This document shows, piece by piece, positions 34,216 through 43,135 of a DNA stretch of 64,000 bases (its first letter is position 1; each line of letters starts with the position of its first letter). This DNA is from Acidobacteria bacterium SCN 69-37 (GTDB lineage: Bacteria > Acidobacteriota > Vicinamibacteria > Vicinamibacterales > SCN-69-37), in assembly GCA_001724025.1 (NCBI GenBank), contig MEDJ01000013.1:33125-97124 (forward strand), written 5' to 3'. The notes under the pieces were generated by a model, which worked only from the letters and a program-made list of their open reading frames with translations, was not told the DNA's origin and made no database searches. Position numbers and translations under genes: made by a program.

Positions 34216-35211
34216 TCAGCCGGCCGTGACGACCGCCGCGCGACGTGACTGGGCGAAGACCGCGACCAGATCGGCCCGACGCCAGCCCCGCGATACTTCG
34301 TCGGCCAGCGCGGCCAGCGCCTCTTCGGACGACCGAGCCGCGCGGTACGGCCGCGTGGTCGTCATCGCGTCGTACACGTCCACAATCCCGATGATCTGGG
34401 CGAGCAGCGGAATCTCGTCGCCCTTCAACCCGTCCGGATAGCCGCTGCCATCGAGCCGCTCGTGATGGTGGCGGACGATGCTCCGCACGCGGTGGAGCGC
34501 GCGCAGATCGCCGCACAACCGATCGCCGACGACCGGATGTTCCTTGACGCGCTCGAACTCGTCGTCAGTCAACGCGTCGGGCTTGAGGAGAATTGCGTCG
34601 GGCAGCGCGATCTTCCCGATGTCGTGGAAATAGCCGCCCCGCGCCAGCGCCTGCAGGTCGTCGTCGGGCAGGCCGAGCAGCGTGCCCATCTCGGTGGCGT
34701 ATTCGGCGAGCCGCTGGCAGTGCCCTTCCGTGTACGCGTCGCGGACCTCGATCATCAGCGCCAGGCTGCGCAGCACGGCCTCGGCCGAGTCGAGTTCGTC
34801 GGTGACGTGCTTGATCTGCATCAGCGACCGCACGCGCGCCTTGAGTTCGGACTGATCGATCGGCTTGGTGAGGAAGTCGTTGGCGCCCGCCTCGATGGCG
34901 CGGAGCCGATCCTGCGCCTCGGTGGCCCCGGTCAGCAGGACGACCGGGATCAGGCAGGTGACCGGGTCGGCCTTCATGGCCCGGCACAGCGCGAACCCGT
35001 CCATCACGGGCATGCGCACGTCCGACACGACCACATCGGGCTTGTCGGCCATGACCATGTCGAGAGCGCGACGGCCGTTGGGGGCGGTCAGGACCTCGTA
35101 CCCTTCGAGGCGAAGGACGCCCATGAGCGCCGACACGTTGGCCTCGAGGTCGTCGACTACGAGGACCGTGCCCGGGGCCCTCCGGCGCAAACCGGTGATG
35201 TCAGAAAACAT
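34216..35211 (-). CDS. Response regulator with HD-GYP output (c-di-GMP phosphodiesterase)
   Basis: 331 aa. The receiver (about 15-130) has VLVVDD, the phospho-acceptor D in VVVSDVRMPVMDG and the switch lysine in FLTKPID. The HD-GYP domain (about 150-310) carries HDIGKIALPD and the GYP element HHERLDGSGYPDGLKGDEIP. It would hydrolyse c-di-GMP under control of phosphorylation. ATG 35211 is chosen (MFSDITGLRRR). The gene is divergent from a PilZ protein, a c-di-GMP receptor, across a 160-bp gap. Confidence 0.93.
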   Translation of the reverse strand: MFSDITGLRRRAPGTVLVVDDLEANVSALMGVLRLEGYEVLTAPNGRRALDMVMADKPDVVVSDVRMPVMDGFALCRAMKADPVTCLIPVVLLTGATEAQDRLRAIEAGANDFLTKPIDQSELKARVRSLMQIKHVTDELDSAEAVLRSLALMIEVRDAYTEGHCQRLAEYATEMGTLLGLPDDDLQALARGGYFHDIGKIALPDAILLKPDALTDDEFERVKEHPVVGDRLCGDLRALHRVRSIVRHHHERLDGSGYPDGLKGDEIPLLAQIIGIVDVYDAMTTTRPYRAARSSEEALAALADEVSRGWRRADLVAVFAQSRRAAVVTAG

Positions 35212-35372
35212 CCGAGCGTCGATGTTACTCCAACCCTCCCGTTTCGTCCCACCACGCACAAGTTCGTCACCCCTCCCGCGGGCGATCCGGCGATTTCGTG
35301 GCCTGACCACCCGACCGACAGGCCTACGGGCCCGGTACGGGGCTTGCCCTGCTCGAACACGTGTCGTTCGGA

Positions 35373-35783
35373 ATGACGATCCGTGCCTCCGCCCCGGCCA
35401 GCTCGCGGGCGCTCCTGCGCCGACGCTGGCCGCGCCTGGAAGTCCACGGCACACTGTCGGCGGAGATTGCCGAGCTCGACCTGGTGATGCCCGTCAGGGA
35501 CATCAGCGTGGGCGGGCTCGCCGTCGAGGCCCCGCTGCGCTTTGCGCCGGGGGAGATCTACAGCCTGCAGCTGACGCTGACTGGCGGTCACGGCGCCGTG
35601 CGCGTGCGTGCCCGGACGGCTTACTGCCACGCGCGGCGCAACAGCGAGGATCAGTTCATCGCCGGATGGGAAGCGTTGGGCGACCCGGATACGTCCCGGG
35701 CGATGACCGCCCTCGTCGATCACTACCTGGCGCTGGCGGCCAGCGACCCCGTCGTCACCGACGGCCACGGTGAACGACGATGA
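35373..35783 (+). CDS. PilZ-domain protein
   Basis: About 136 aa from ATG 35373; a GTG at 35361 would add four residues. The c-di-GMP-binding motif is RRRWPRLEV (RxxxR type), followed by DISVGGLAVEAP (D-x-S-x2-G). The rest is the single PilZ beta-barrel with no attached effector. Its pairing with an HD-GYP phosphodiesterase suggests one local c-di-GMP module. The downstream target is unknown. Confidence 0.85.
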   Translation: MTIRASAPASSRALLRRRWPRLEVHGTLSAEIAELDLVMPVRDISVGGLAVEAPLRFAPGEIYSLQLTLTGGHGAVRVRARTAYCHARRNSEDQFIAGWEALGDPDTSRAMTALVDHYLALAASDPVVTDGHGERR

Positions 35784-35810
35784 CGATCGGCGCCGGCCGC
35801 CGCTTCGTCG

Positions 35811-36632
35811 TCACCGGATTCGCGCGCCGCCCGTGTAGACGTTGAACCGCCCGGCGCGGGTGAAGCCGACGAGCGTCAGACCGGCGCGCGCGGCGAGATC
35901 GATGGCCAGCGACGAAGGGGCCGACACGGCCACGATCATCGGGAGCCCGGCCAGGAACGCCTTCTGGACGATCTCGAACGACAGGCGGCCGCTGACCACG
36001 AGCGCGTGATCGGCGAGCGGTACGCGGCCGCTCATGACCATCCGGCCGACGAGCTTGTCGATGGCATTGTGCCGGCCGACGTCCTCGGCGCTGCGTTCCA
36101 GCGGACCGTCGTGCCAGACGAGTCCGGCCGCGTGCAGGCCGCCGGTCTCGGCAAACGCCGCCTGCGCGGGGACCAGGCGATCGGGCAGCCCGGCGACCAC
36201 ACGCGCGGGGAGGGTCCACGTCACGGGCAGCGGATCGCCGGGCACCACGAGCGATTCGAGCGTACGCCGGCCGCACAGCCCGCACGACGAATTCATGGCC
36301 ACCTCGCGCCGATCGCCGAGCAGATCGACGAGTGCCGGCGCGCGGGCGGACGACAGCCGCACGTCGACGACATCCGCCTCCTCGGTCTCGATGGCGCGCA
36401 CGTCGGCCGCGGATCGCACCACACCTTCGGAGAAGAGGAACCCGATTGCGAGGTGTGGATCGTCGCCCGGCGTCCGCATGATCACGGAGAACGGGTGGCC
36501 GTCGAGCCGCACCTGGAGCGGCTGCTCCACGGCCACCCTGTCGGACACCTCGGTCCGCGCGTCGACCGTGACGCGGGTAACGGGAACGGACCGCACGGAC
36601 GCGTTCGTGTCCACGGGCCGGCAGGATAACAT
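35811..36632 (-). CDS. fdhD: Formate dehydrogenase accessory sulfurtransferase
   Basis: 273 aa. FdhD passes sulfur from a cysteine desulfurase to the molybdenum cofactor of formate dehydrogenases. The redox-active loop NSSCGLCG (C-x2-C) lies near residue 120, and the family blocks [14 protein letters not shown] and [13 protein letters not shown] follow. The ATG at 36632 is only 11 bp from the start of the divergent molybdoenzyme it would serve. The two genes must therefore use promoters inside each other's 5' coding region, or one true start lies further downstream. Confidence 0.93.
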   Translation of the reverse strand: MLSCRPVDTNASVRSVPVTRVTVDARTEVSDRVAVEQPLQVRLDGHPFSVIMRTPGDDPHLAIGFLFSEGVVRSAADVRAIETEEADVVDVRLSSARAPALVDLLGDRREVAMNSSCGLCGRRTLESLVVPGDPLPVTWTLPARVVAGLPDRLVPAQAAFAETGGLHAAGLVWHDGPLERSAEDVGRHNAIDKLVGRMVMSGRVPLADHALVVSGRLSFEIVQKAFLAGLPMIVAVSAPSSLAIDLAARAGLTLVGFTRAGRFNVYTGGARIR

Positions 36633-36643
36633 TGACGCCCGGC

Positions 36644-38806
36644 ATGGCCCTCTTCGGACTCGATCAGCAGAAGCCGCGACACTTCCGCGAGATGCTCACG
36701 ATCGCGTGGGAGAACCGTGACCAGTTGCCGTTCGCGTGGCGGCTGCTGAGCCAGGGCTGCTGCGATGGCTGCGCGCTCGGCACCAAGGGACTGACGGACT
36801 GGACGCTGCCCGGTCCGCACCTGTGCATGATCCGGCTCGAGCTCCTGCGGATCAACACGTCGCCGGCCCTCGATCCCGCGATCCTGGCCGACGTGTCGTC
36901 ACTGGCCGGACGCACATCGCGCGATCTCCGTGCGCTCGGCCGGCTGCCGGAGCCGATGCTGCGGACATCCGGCGATCGCGGCTTCCGCGTCATCGGCTGG
37001 GACGAGGCGCTCGACAGGCTGGCGACGGCCGCGCGCGTGACGCCGCCCGATCGCCTGGCACTGTTCCTGACTTCGCGCGGGATCACGAACGAGAACTACT
37101 ACGCGGCGCAGAAGGCCGCCCGCTTCCTCGGGACCAACCACGTCGACAACGCCGCGCGGCTCTGTCACGCCGCCTCGACCGTGGCGCTCAAGGCCACCGT
37201 CGGTCACGGCGCGTCCACCTGCAGCTACGCGGACTGGATCGGCAGCGATCTCATCGTGCTGTTCGGATCGAACGTGGCCAACAACCAGCCGGTGAGCACG
37301 AAGTACCTGCACTACGCCAAGGCCAACGGCGCGCGCGTGATCGTGGTGAACCCGTACCGCGAGCCGGGGCTGAAACGGTACTGGATTCCCTCGCTGCCCG
37401 GCAGCGCGCTGCACGGCACGGCAATCGCCGACGACTGGTTCGACGTCACCACGGGAGGCGATCTCGCGTTCCTCGTCGGCACGCTCAAGGCGCTGCTCAC
37501 GATGAGCGACGGCATCGACTGGGCGTTCGTGCACGAGCGGACGTCGGGGTTCGATCGCGTGCGCGCCGACGCAGAGGCGGCGAACTGGGACGACATCACG
37601 CGGCAGAGCGGCCTTACGCGCGATCGGATCGAGGCATTCGCACGCCAGCTCGTCGATCGCCCCAACGCGGTGTTCATCTGGTCGATGGGCCTGACGCAGC
37701 ACACGCACGGCGTCGACACGGTCAAGGCGCTGATCAACGTCGGACTCGCCCGCGGCCTGCCGGGCCGTCCCAATCGCGGCCTCGTACCGATTCGCGGCCA
37801 CTCGGGCGTGCAGGGCGGCGCCGAGATGGGCTGCGTGCCATCCGTCCCCGCCGAGACGCGGGCGCACTGGGCACAGGTGTGGGGCTTCCCCGTGCCCACA
37901 CAGCCGGGATGGACCACCACCGAGATGATCGCGGCGGCCGCCGAGGGCGATGTCGATCTGTTCTGGATGGTGGGCGGCAACTTCCTCGAGACGCTCGGCG
38001 ACGAGGCGCTGTCGCGCCGCGCGCTGGCGCGTCCGCGGCTGCGTGTGCACCAGGACATCGTGCTGTCGTCGGCCATGCTTGCCGATCACGATGGCGACGT
38101 CCTGCTGCTGCCGGCCGCCACGCGCTACGAGTCGCCGGGTGGCGGGACCGAAACGTCCACCGAACGTCGCGTGATCTACTCACCCGAAGTGCGCGGGCGC
38201 CGCATCGGGTCGGCGCAGCCCGAGTGGTGGGTGTTCCGCGAGGTGATGCGCCGCGCGCGTCCCGGCGACGCGCACAGGGTCGGGCTCGAGGACGCGGCCG
38301 CCATCAGGCGCGAGATTGCGGCCGCGATTCCGCTCTACGCGGGCATCGAGCGGTTGTCGAAGACCGGCGATGCCGTGCAGTGGGGCGGCCCCGTCCTGTA
38401 CGCCGACGGCCGATTCGCGACGAGCGATGGCCGCGCGCACTTCGCGCCCGTACCGCTGCGCGGCCGGCCGCTCGATCCCGGGACGTTCGTCGTCTCGACC
38501 CGCCGCGGCAAGCAGTTCAACTCGATGGTCCAGCGCGCGATCGATCCGCTCACCGGATTGGCGCGGGAAGACATCCTCATCAGCCCGGCCGATCTCGATC
38601 GCCTGGGCCTGGCCACCGGCGTGCGCGTGCGCCTGCGGTCGTCCTGCGGCACGTTCGACGGCACGCTCCGTCCGGGCCCGATCCGCGACGGCAACCTCGA
38701 AGTGCACTGGCCCGAGGGCAACACGCTGCTGTCGGGCACGCTCCGCGATCCGGAATCGCTCGAGCCCGACTACAACGCCACCGTCGTGATCGAACCGCTC
38801 GCGTGA
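36644..38806 (+). CDS. FdhF/YdeP-family molybdopterin oxidoreductase
   Basis: 720 aa, a bis-molybdopterin enzyme of the FdhF/YdeP branch (typically 740-770 aa). The N-terminal cysteine pair in LSQGCCDGCALGTKGLTDWT, the molybdopterin segments SNVANNQPVSTKYLHYAKAN and RGHSGVQGGAEMGC, and a C-terminal cap STRRGKQFNSMVQ are seen. The family links to acid resistance and formate metabolism, but the physiological substrate is generally unknown. The ATG at 36644 fits the conserved start; a TTG at 36632 would extend it by four residues. It is divergent from fdhD and overlaps a GTG of the next gene. Confidence 0.9.
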   Translation: MALFGLDQQKPRHFREMLTIAWENRDQLPFAWRLLSQGCCDGCALGTKGLTDWTLPGPHLCMIRLELLRINTSPALDPAILADVSSLAGRTSRDLRALGRLPEPMLRTSGDRGFRVIGWDEALDRLATAARVTPPDRLALFLTSRGITNENYYAAQKAARFLGTNHVDNAARLCHAASTVALKATVGHGASTCSYADWIGSDLIVLFGSNVANNQPVSTKYLHYAKANGARVIVVNPYREPGLKRYWIPSLPGSALHGTAIADDWFDVTTGGDLAFLVGTLKALLTMSDGIDWAFVHERTSGFDRVRADAEAANWDDITRQSGLTRDRIEAFARQLVDRPNAVFIWSMGLTQHTHGVDTVKALINVGLARGLPGRPNRGLVPIRGHSGVQGGAEMGCVPSVPAETRAHWAQVWGFPVPTQPGWTTTEMIAAAAEGDVDLFWMVGGNFLETLGDEALSRRALARPRLRVHQDIVLSSAMLADHDGDVLLLPAATRYESPGGGTETSTERRVIYSPEVRGRRIGSAQPEWWVFREVMRRARPGDAHRVGLEDAAAIRREIAAAIPLYAGIERLSKTGDAVQWGGPVLYADGRFATSDGRAHFAPVPLRGRPLDPGTFVVSTRRGKQFNSMVQRAIDPLTGLAREDILISPADLDRLGLATGVRVRLRSSCGTFDGTLRPGPIRDGNLEVHWPEGNTLLSGTLRDPESLEPDYNATVVIEPLA

Positions 38807-38820
38807 TCGCCGGGATCCCG

Positions 38821-40494
38821 ATGTCACGCGCCACTCGCACCCGGCTGATGGCCGTGCCGATCGCGGCACTGCTGGCCATCGTGTTCACCTGGCCGCTCGT
38901 GCCGCGCCTGGCCACGGCCGGCCGCGTCGACAGCGGCGATGGCCGCTACGGCATCTGGAACGTGGCCTGGGTGGCACGTGCGCTCACCTCCGATCCCGCC
39001 GCCCTCTACGACGCGAACATCTTCTATCCACACCCCGGAGCGCTCACGTTCTCGGAAGCCAATCTGGTTGCCGGCGTCCTGGCCATCCCCGTCTGGCTCG
39101 CGACGGGCGACGGGCTGGCTGCGGCCAACTCGGTGGTCCTGCTGTCGTTCGTGCTCTCGGCGTTGACGATGTTCGCGCTCGCGCTGCGCCTGACAGGTGG
39201 CCACGTGCCGGCCTCGGCGCTGGCCGCACTGGGCTTCGCGTACTCGCCGTTCGCATTCGCGCGGCTGGCGCACGTGCAATTGCTGATGACGTTCCCGCTG
39301 CCGCTGACGCTGCTCGCGCTGCACCACTTCCTCGATCGGCCGATCGCGCGCCGCGCGGTGCTCGTCGGTGCGTCGATGGCGCTGACGGCGCTGGCCTGCG
39401 GCTACTACGGCATCTTCATCGGCCTCACCGTGGGCTGGGGCCTGGTGTGGTTCAGCGTCGCGCGCGGAACCTGGCGCTCGCCGCGCGCGTGGCTCGTCGC
39501 CGCTGTCGCCCCGCTGACCGCCGCGGTGCTGACCGTGCCGTTCATGCTGCCGTACGCGGCCATGCGGCGCGAGGGCTTCGCGCGATCGCTCGACGACGCC
39601 CGGCTGTTCAGCGCGAACTGGCAGGCCTATCTTGCGTCGGCCGAGCTGGTCCACGCGTGGCTGCTCGCGCGGCTCGACTCGTGGAACGAGGTGCTGTTTC
39701 CCGGGATCCTGCCGCTCGTCTTTGCGCTCGTGGCCGTCGTGTGGTCCAGGCGCGGCGACGACCAGGCGCCCTCGCGCACCGTCGTCGGGTTCTACCTGAC
39801 CATGACACTGCTGGCAGCGTGGGCGTCGTTCGGGCCCGCGGCCGGACTCTACACGGTGCTCTTCTCCACGCTGCCGTTCTTCGACATGATTCGCGCCCCG
39901 GGCCGCTTCGGGGTGATGGTCACCCTGGGCGTGTGTGCGCTCGCGGCCCTCGGGCTGGCCGCCACGTTGCGACGCCTCGACGGGATGCCCCGGCGCGTGG
40001 CCATCGCGGTCCTGACCGTCGCCACGCTGGCGGGCTCGACCGTGGGGGCGCTCCCGATGGTGGATCGCCGGCCGCTGCACCCGGTCTACAGCCGCCTCGC
40101 GCAGATGCCGCGAGGCGCCGTCGCCGAGTTCCCGTACTTCATCGATCGCACGGACCGGCATCGGCACACTGAGTACATGTTCGAGTCGCTGCACCACTGG
40201 CAGCCGCTGATCAACGGCTACAGCGACCACGTCCCGCCGGAGGCCGCCGCCGACGCGCTCGTCCTGGCCGGATATCCGAGCGAGGAGGCCCGGGCGGTGC
40301 TGCGCCGGCGCGGCGCCCGTTACGTGGTCGTGCACTGGGAGTCGTACGGCCACGATCCCGGCATGCACGATCGCGTCTACGCCGAGGTTGGCATCCGCCT
40401 GCGCCTCATCCTCGACAGGGACGGGATGGCCCTGTTCGAGGTGATGAATCGATCGGGTACGACAGGTACGACGGGGACGACGGGCGACAGGTAG
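38821..40494 (+). CDS. Polytopic membrane protein, glycosyltransferase-like (GT-C fold)
   Basis: 557 aa with about ten to eleven transmembrane helices and a soluble C-terminus (about 420-557). An early periplasmic loop (DSGDGRYGIWNVAWVARALT, then FYPHPG) has the acidic and aromatic residues typical of GT-C lipid-linked sugar transferases. The C-terminal part contains RYVVVHWESYGHDP. The exact activity is not evident. The last residues, SGTTGTTGTTGDR, are encoded by a tacgac repeat also found in intergenic DNA at 49070-49280. A GTG at 38803 overlapping the fdhF-like stop is an alternative start. Confidence 0.75.
   Translation: MSRATRTRLMAVPIAALLAIVFTWPLVPRLATAGRVDSGDGRYGIWNVAWVARALTSDPAALYDANIFYPHPGALTFSEANLVAGVLAIPVWLATGDGLAAANSVVLLSFVLSALTMFALALRLTGGHVPASALAALGFAYSPFAFARLAHVQLLMTFPLPLTLLALHHFLDRPIARRAVLVGASMALTALACGYYGIFIGLTVGWGLVWFSVARGTWRSPRAWLVAAVAPLTAAVLTVPFMLPYAAMRREGFARSLDDARLFSANWQAYLASAELVHAWLLARLDSWNEVLFPGILPLVFALVAVVWSRRGDDQAPSRTVVGFYLTMTLLAAWASFGPAAGLYTVLFSTLPFFDMIRAPGRFGVMVTLGVCALAALGLAATLRRLDGMPRRVAIAVLTVATLAGSTVGALPMVDRRPLHPVYSRLAQMPRGAVAEFPYFIDRTDRHRHTEYMFESLHHWQPLINGYSDHVPPEAAADALVLAGYPSEEARAVLRRRGARYVVVHWESYGHDPGMHDRVYAEVGIRLRLILDRDGMALFEVMNRSGTTGTTGTTGDR
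40455..40491. repeat. TACGAC repeat inside the 3' end of a coding gene
   Basis: GGGTACGACAGGTACGACGG followed by GGACGACGGGCGACAGG. The same units form the terminal inverted repeats of the element at 49070-49280. Here it encodes the GTTGTTGTTGD tail of the membrane protein; part of the unit recurs at 40522-40530. Confidence 0.6.
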
Positions 40495-40567
40495 GCCCGC
40501 AATTCCTGGGGCCATCCATTTCAGGTACGACTGGCACCGGCCCCCTGCACGCATTTGCGTCGGGCGC

Positions 40568-40625
40568 CATTCCCACACGCGCATCCACGTCGGGACCGCT
40601 CCCACACGCGCATCTGCGCAGGGGC
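40568..40625. repeat. Short direct repeat TCCCACACGCGCATC
   Basis: Two copies of TCCCACACGCGCATC about 37 bp apart in the 169-bp gap between the membrane-protein gene and nadE, with a third partial CGCATTTGCG upstream. The gap holds no other signal. Confidence 0.4.
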
Positions 40626-40663
40626 TGCCCCCTGTGTCGGCCCAAGTCGTTACCCCGGAGCTC

Positions 40664-42328
40664 TCAGTACTTCGCGGCGATGGGGAACCGGCGACCGACG
40701 CCGAACGCGGTCGACGAAATCTTGAGTCCCGGTGCGGCCTGACGACGCTTGTATTCGCTGCGATCGATCAGCCGCAGGACGTCGCGCACAGTGGCCCGAT
40801 CGAAGCCGCGCGCCACGATCGCGTCCGCGTCGAGGTGCTCCTCGACGTAGGCCTGCACGATCGGATCGAGCACGTCGTACGGCGGAAGGCTGTCCTCGTC
40901 GCGCTGATCGGGCCGCAGCTCGGCGCTCGGCGGCTTCGTGATCGTGGACGCGGGGATGATCTCGCGCGTCCGGTTCACGTAGCGCGACAGCCGATAGACG
41001 AGCGTTTTCGGCACGTCGCTGATGACGGCCAGGCCACCGGCCATATCGCCGTACAGCGTGCAGTAGCCCACCGCCAGCTCCGACTTGTTCCCTGTCGTCA
41101 GCAGCAGCGCACCGAACTTGTTCGAGAGCGCCATCAGCGCCGCGCCGCGGACGCGCGCCTGCAGGTTCTCCTCCGTCGCGTCCGGTGCGCGCCCCTCGAA
41201 CAGCGGCGTGACGACGTCGAGGTACGACTGGTAGATCGCATCGATCGGGACCAGGTGACAGCGGATGCCCAGGTTCGTGGCCAGTGCCTCGGCGTCGGCC
41301 ACACTCCCGTCCGAGGAATACCGCGTCGGCATCGCCACGCCCGTCACCCGATCGGCGCCCAGGGCATCGGCGGCCAGACACGCCGTCAATGCCGAGTCGA
41401 TGCCGCCCGACAGGCCGAGCACCGCCGAGGAGAAGCCGCACTTGTGCGCGTAGTCGCGCAGCCCCAGCACGAGCGCGGCGTACGCCTCTTCCTCGACCGA
41501 CACGTCGTACGGCGCCAGGGCTCGAGGTGCGGGCGCCGCCGATCCGCGGATCGGGATCTCACAGGCAATCGAATCCTCGTCGAAGGACCGGCCGCGGAGG
41601 ATCTCGTCGCCGGAGGGCGCGATGCCGATCGAGTGTCCATCGAAGACGAGCTCGTCGTTGCCCCCCACCTGGTTCAGGTAGACGAAGTAGCGGCCGTGCG
41701 TCACCGCCTGCTGGCGGATCAGCCGGCGCCGCAAATCGGACTTGGTCACGCTGAACGGACTGGCCGAGATGTTGATGAACAGATCCACCTGCTGCGCGGC
41801 CAGATCCTCCACCGGATCGCGGTGATAGAGCCGCGTCGGCCAGAAGTCTCTGTCGTTCCAGACGTCCTCGCAGATGGTCACGCCCAGCCGGACATCCCCC
41901 AACTGCATGGGCTCGACCACGCGCGCAGGCTCGAAATACCGGTCTTCGTCGAACACGTCGTAGGTCGGCAGCAGCGTCTTGGCGCGCCTGTCGACGACAC
42001 GCCCGCCGGCGCACAGCGCCACCGCGTTGTGCAGCGGCTTGCCCGTCGACAGCGGATTGCGATCGACGAATCCCACCAGCGCGGCCGGCCCACCGGCCGT
42101 CAGCGAGGCCACGCGCTCGAGCGCCTCGAGGTTCCGGTCGATGAAGCCGGCGTGGCGCAGCAGATCTCGAGGCGGATAGCCGGTCGTCGCCAGTTCGGAA
42201 AAGACGACGAGGTCAGCGCCCTGCGTGCGGCCGTGCGCAATGGCCTCGGCCATCCTCGCGACGTTCTGGTCGAACGCACCGACGGTGAAATTGATCTGGG
42301 CGAGGAGCAGACGCATGAGGCGGGACAT
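40664..42328 (-). CDS. nadE: Glutamine-dependent NAD+ synthetase
   Basis: 554 aa, bifunctional. The N-terminal nitrilase-fold glutaminase (about 5-265) shows the catalytic Glu in FSELATTGYPP, Lys in RAKTLLPTYDVFDE and Cys in VTICEDVWND. The C-terminal synthetase (about 285-545) has the PP-loop LGLSGGIDSALTA and TGNKSELAVGYCTLYGDMAG. It amidates deamido-NAD using ammonia channelled from glutamine. ATG codons at 42328 and 42316 are possible. It is monocistronic with a repeat-rich upstream region. Confidence 0.96.
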   Translation of the reverse strand: MSRLMRLLLAQINFTVGAFDQNVARMAEAIAHGRTQGADLVVFSELATTGYPPRDLLRHAGFIDRNLEALERVASLTAGGPAALVGFVDRNPLSTGKPLHNAVALCAGGRVVDRRAKTLLPTYDVFDEDRYFEPARVVEPMQLGDVRLGVTICEDVWNDRDFWPTRLYHRDPVEDLAAQQVDLFINISASPFSVTKSDLRRRLIRQQAVTHGRYFVYLNQVGGNDELVFDGHSIGIAPSGDEILRGRSFDEDSIACEIPIRGSAAPAPRALAPYDVSVEEEAYAALVLGLRDYAHKCGFSSAVLGLSGGIDSALTACLAADALGADRVTGVAMPTRYSSDGSVADAEALATNLGIRCHLVPIDAIYQSYLDVVTPLFEGRAPDATEENLQARVRGAALMALSNKFGALLLTTGNKSELAVGYCTLYGDMAGGLAVISDVPKTLVYRLSRYVNRTREIIPASTITKPPSAELRPDQRDEDSLPPYDVLDPIVQAYVEEHLDADAIVARGFDRATVRDVLRLIDRSEYKRRQAAPGLKISSTAFGVGRRFPIAAKY

Positions 42329-42399
42329 TGTACTGGCTGCGGGCGGCAGGGCGGCGGGCGGCAGGGCGGCGCGGCAGCACGGCGGCGGGCGGCACGGAT

Positions 42400-42421
42400 C
42401 CCCGAGGCTTCAGCCTCGGGG
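42400..42421. repeat. TTCA-core palindromic repeat
   Basis: CCCCGAGGC, TTCA, GCCTCGGGG, the first of a close pair in the gap upstream of nadE. Confidence 0.8.
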
Positions 42422-42427
42422 ATCACT

Positions 42428-42449
42428 CCCTGGGGCTGAAGCCCCAGGA
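42428..42449. repeat. TTCA/TGAA-core palindromic repeat
   Basis: CCCTGGGGC, TGAA, GCCCCAGGA followed by CTCCGAC. It is oppositely oriented to the copy 6 bp away, giving a head-to-head pair with two arm types. Confidence 0.8.
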
Positions 42450-42599
42450 CTCCGACGGGCGGTGGGCGGCCACGGCGCGGGGACACACTGTCGTTTCTAC
42501 ACGCCGACGACGGTCGTGTCGATACGGCGAACAACGGAGGCGCGATCGCGGCAACCGTGTGCACTGGTACGCAAGCTGCAATCCCGCCGGGCGAGCCCT

Positions 42600-42755
42600 A
42601 TGCCGCCGATCGAACACGCGCAGACCGCCCACATCGAAACGACACGTCACGGCCTCGCAGGCCTGATCAGCGCCACGATCGCCTGGTCGTTCGGCATCGC
42701 GATGCTGGCGGCCGTCGTCCTGCTGGCGGCGGGCGTGTGGCTCGAGCGCTCCTGA
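42600..42755 (+). CDS. Possible 51-aa single-span membrane protein
   Basis: Starts MPPIEHAQTAHIETTRHG and continues into one hydrophobic helix (LISATIAWSFGIAMLAAVVL) ending LERS. No clear Shine-Dalgarno is visible, and the 270 bp before it contain only repeats. It ends 4 bp before the convergent holin-like gene. It could be chance; the amphipathic head plus single span is the only support. Confidence 0.35.
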   Translation: MPPIEHAQTAHIETTRHGLAGLISATIAWSFGIAMLAAVVLLAAGVWLERS

Positions 42756-42758
42756 CGC

Positions 42759-43112
42759 TCAGCGCCCGCGGGCGGGCGCGAGCAGCACGCCGTTGAGAAT
42801 CCAGCTCACCACGCTGATCACCAGCGCCCCGAGAAACGCCGCCCCGTAGCTCGCGATCGAGAGGCCGGGCAGCAGGGCCGCCGTCAACCCCAGGCAGATC
42901 GCGTTCACCACGAGGATGAACAGGCCGAGCGTGATCAGCGTGAACGGCAGCGTCAGGATGATCAGGATCGGCCGGACCGCGGCATTGACGAGTCCGAGCA
43001 GCGCCCCGGCCAGCACCGCGGCGCCGGTCCCGCTCACGACGACGCCGGGCACGAGCCACGCGGCCACCATGATGGCCATCGCATTGAGCAACACGCGGAC
43101 GAGTACGCGCAT
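42759..43112 (-). CDS. Holin-like / YvlD-family membrane protein
   Basis: 117 aa with four hydrophobic helices. Segments GLVNAAVRPILIILTLPFTL and LGLFILVVNAICLGLTA match the small phage-holin-4 (YvlD) family common in bacterial genomes without phage context. GGGGA lies 7 nt upstream of the ATG at 43112. It follows the SRPBCC gene by 23 bp and is likely co-transcribed. The role is unknown; no lysin or phage gene is near. Confidence 0.85.
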   Translation of the reverse strand: MRVLVRVLLNAMAIMVAAWLVPGVVVSGTGAAVLAGALLGLVNAAVRPILIILTLPFTLITLGLFILVVNAICLGLTAALLPGLSIASYGAAFLGALVISVVSWILNGVLLAPARGR

Positions 43113-43135
43113 CGAGTTCCCCGTCGCCCGGCCGA

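Noticed and set aside
36736..38820. Plus-strand frame through the molybdoenzyme gene continuing into the membrane protein
   Set aside because: Arg-rich shadow translation; the molybdoenzyme frame shows all family motifs and ends at 38806.
42759..43112. Prophage or lysis module because of the holin-like gene
   Set aside because: No lysin, structural phage gene or integrase is near; YvlD-like proteins are common chromosomal membrane proteins.
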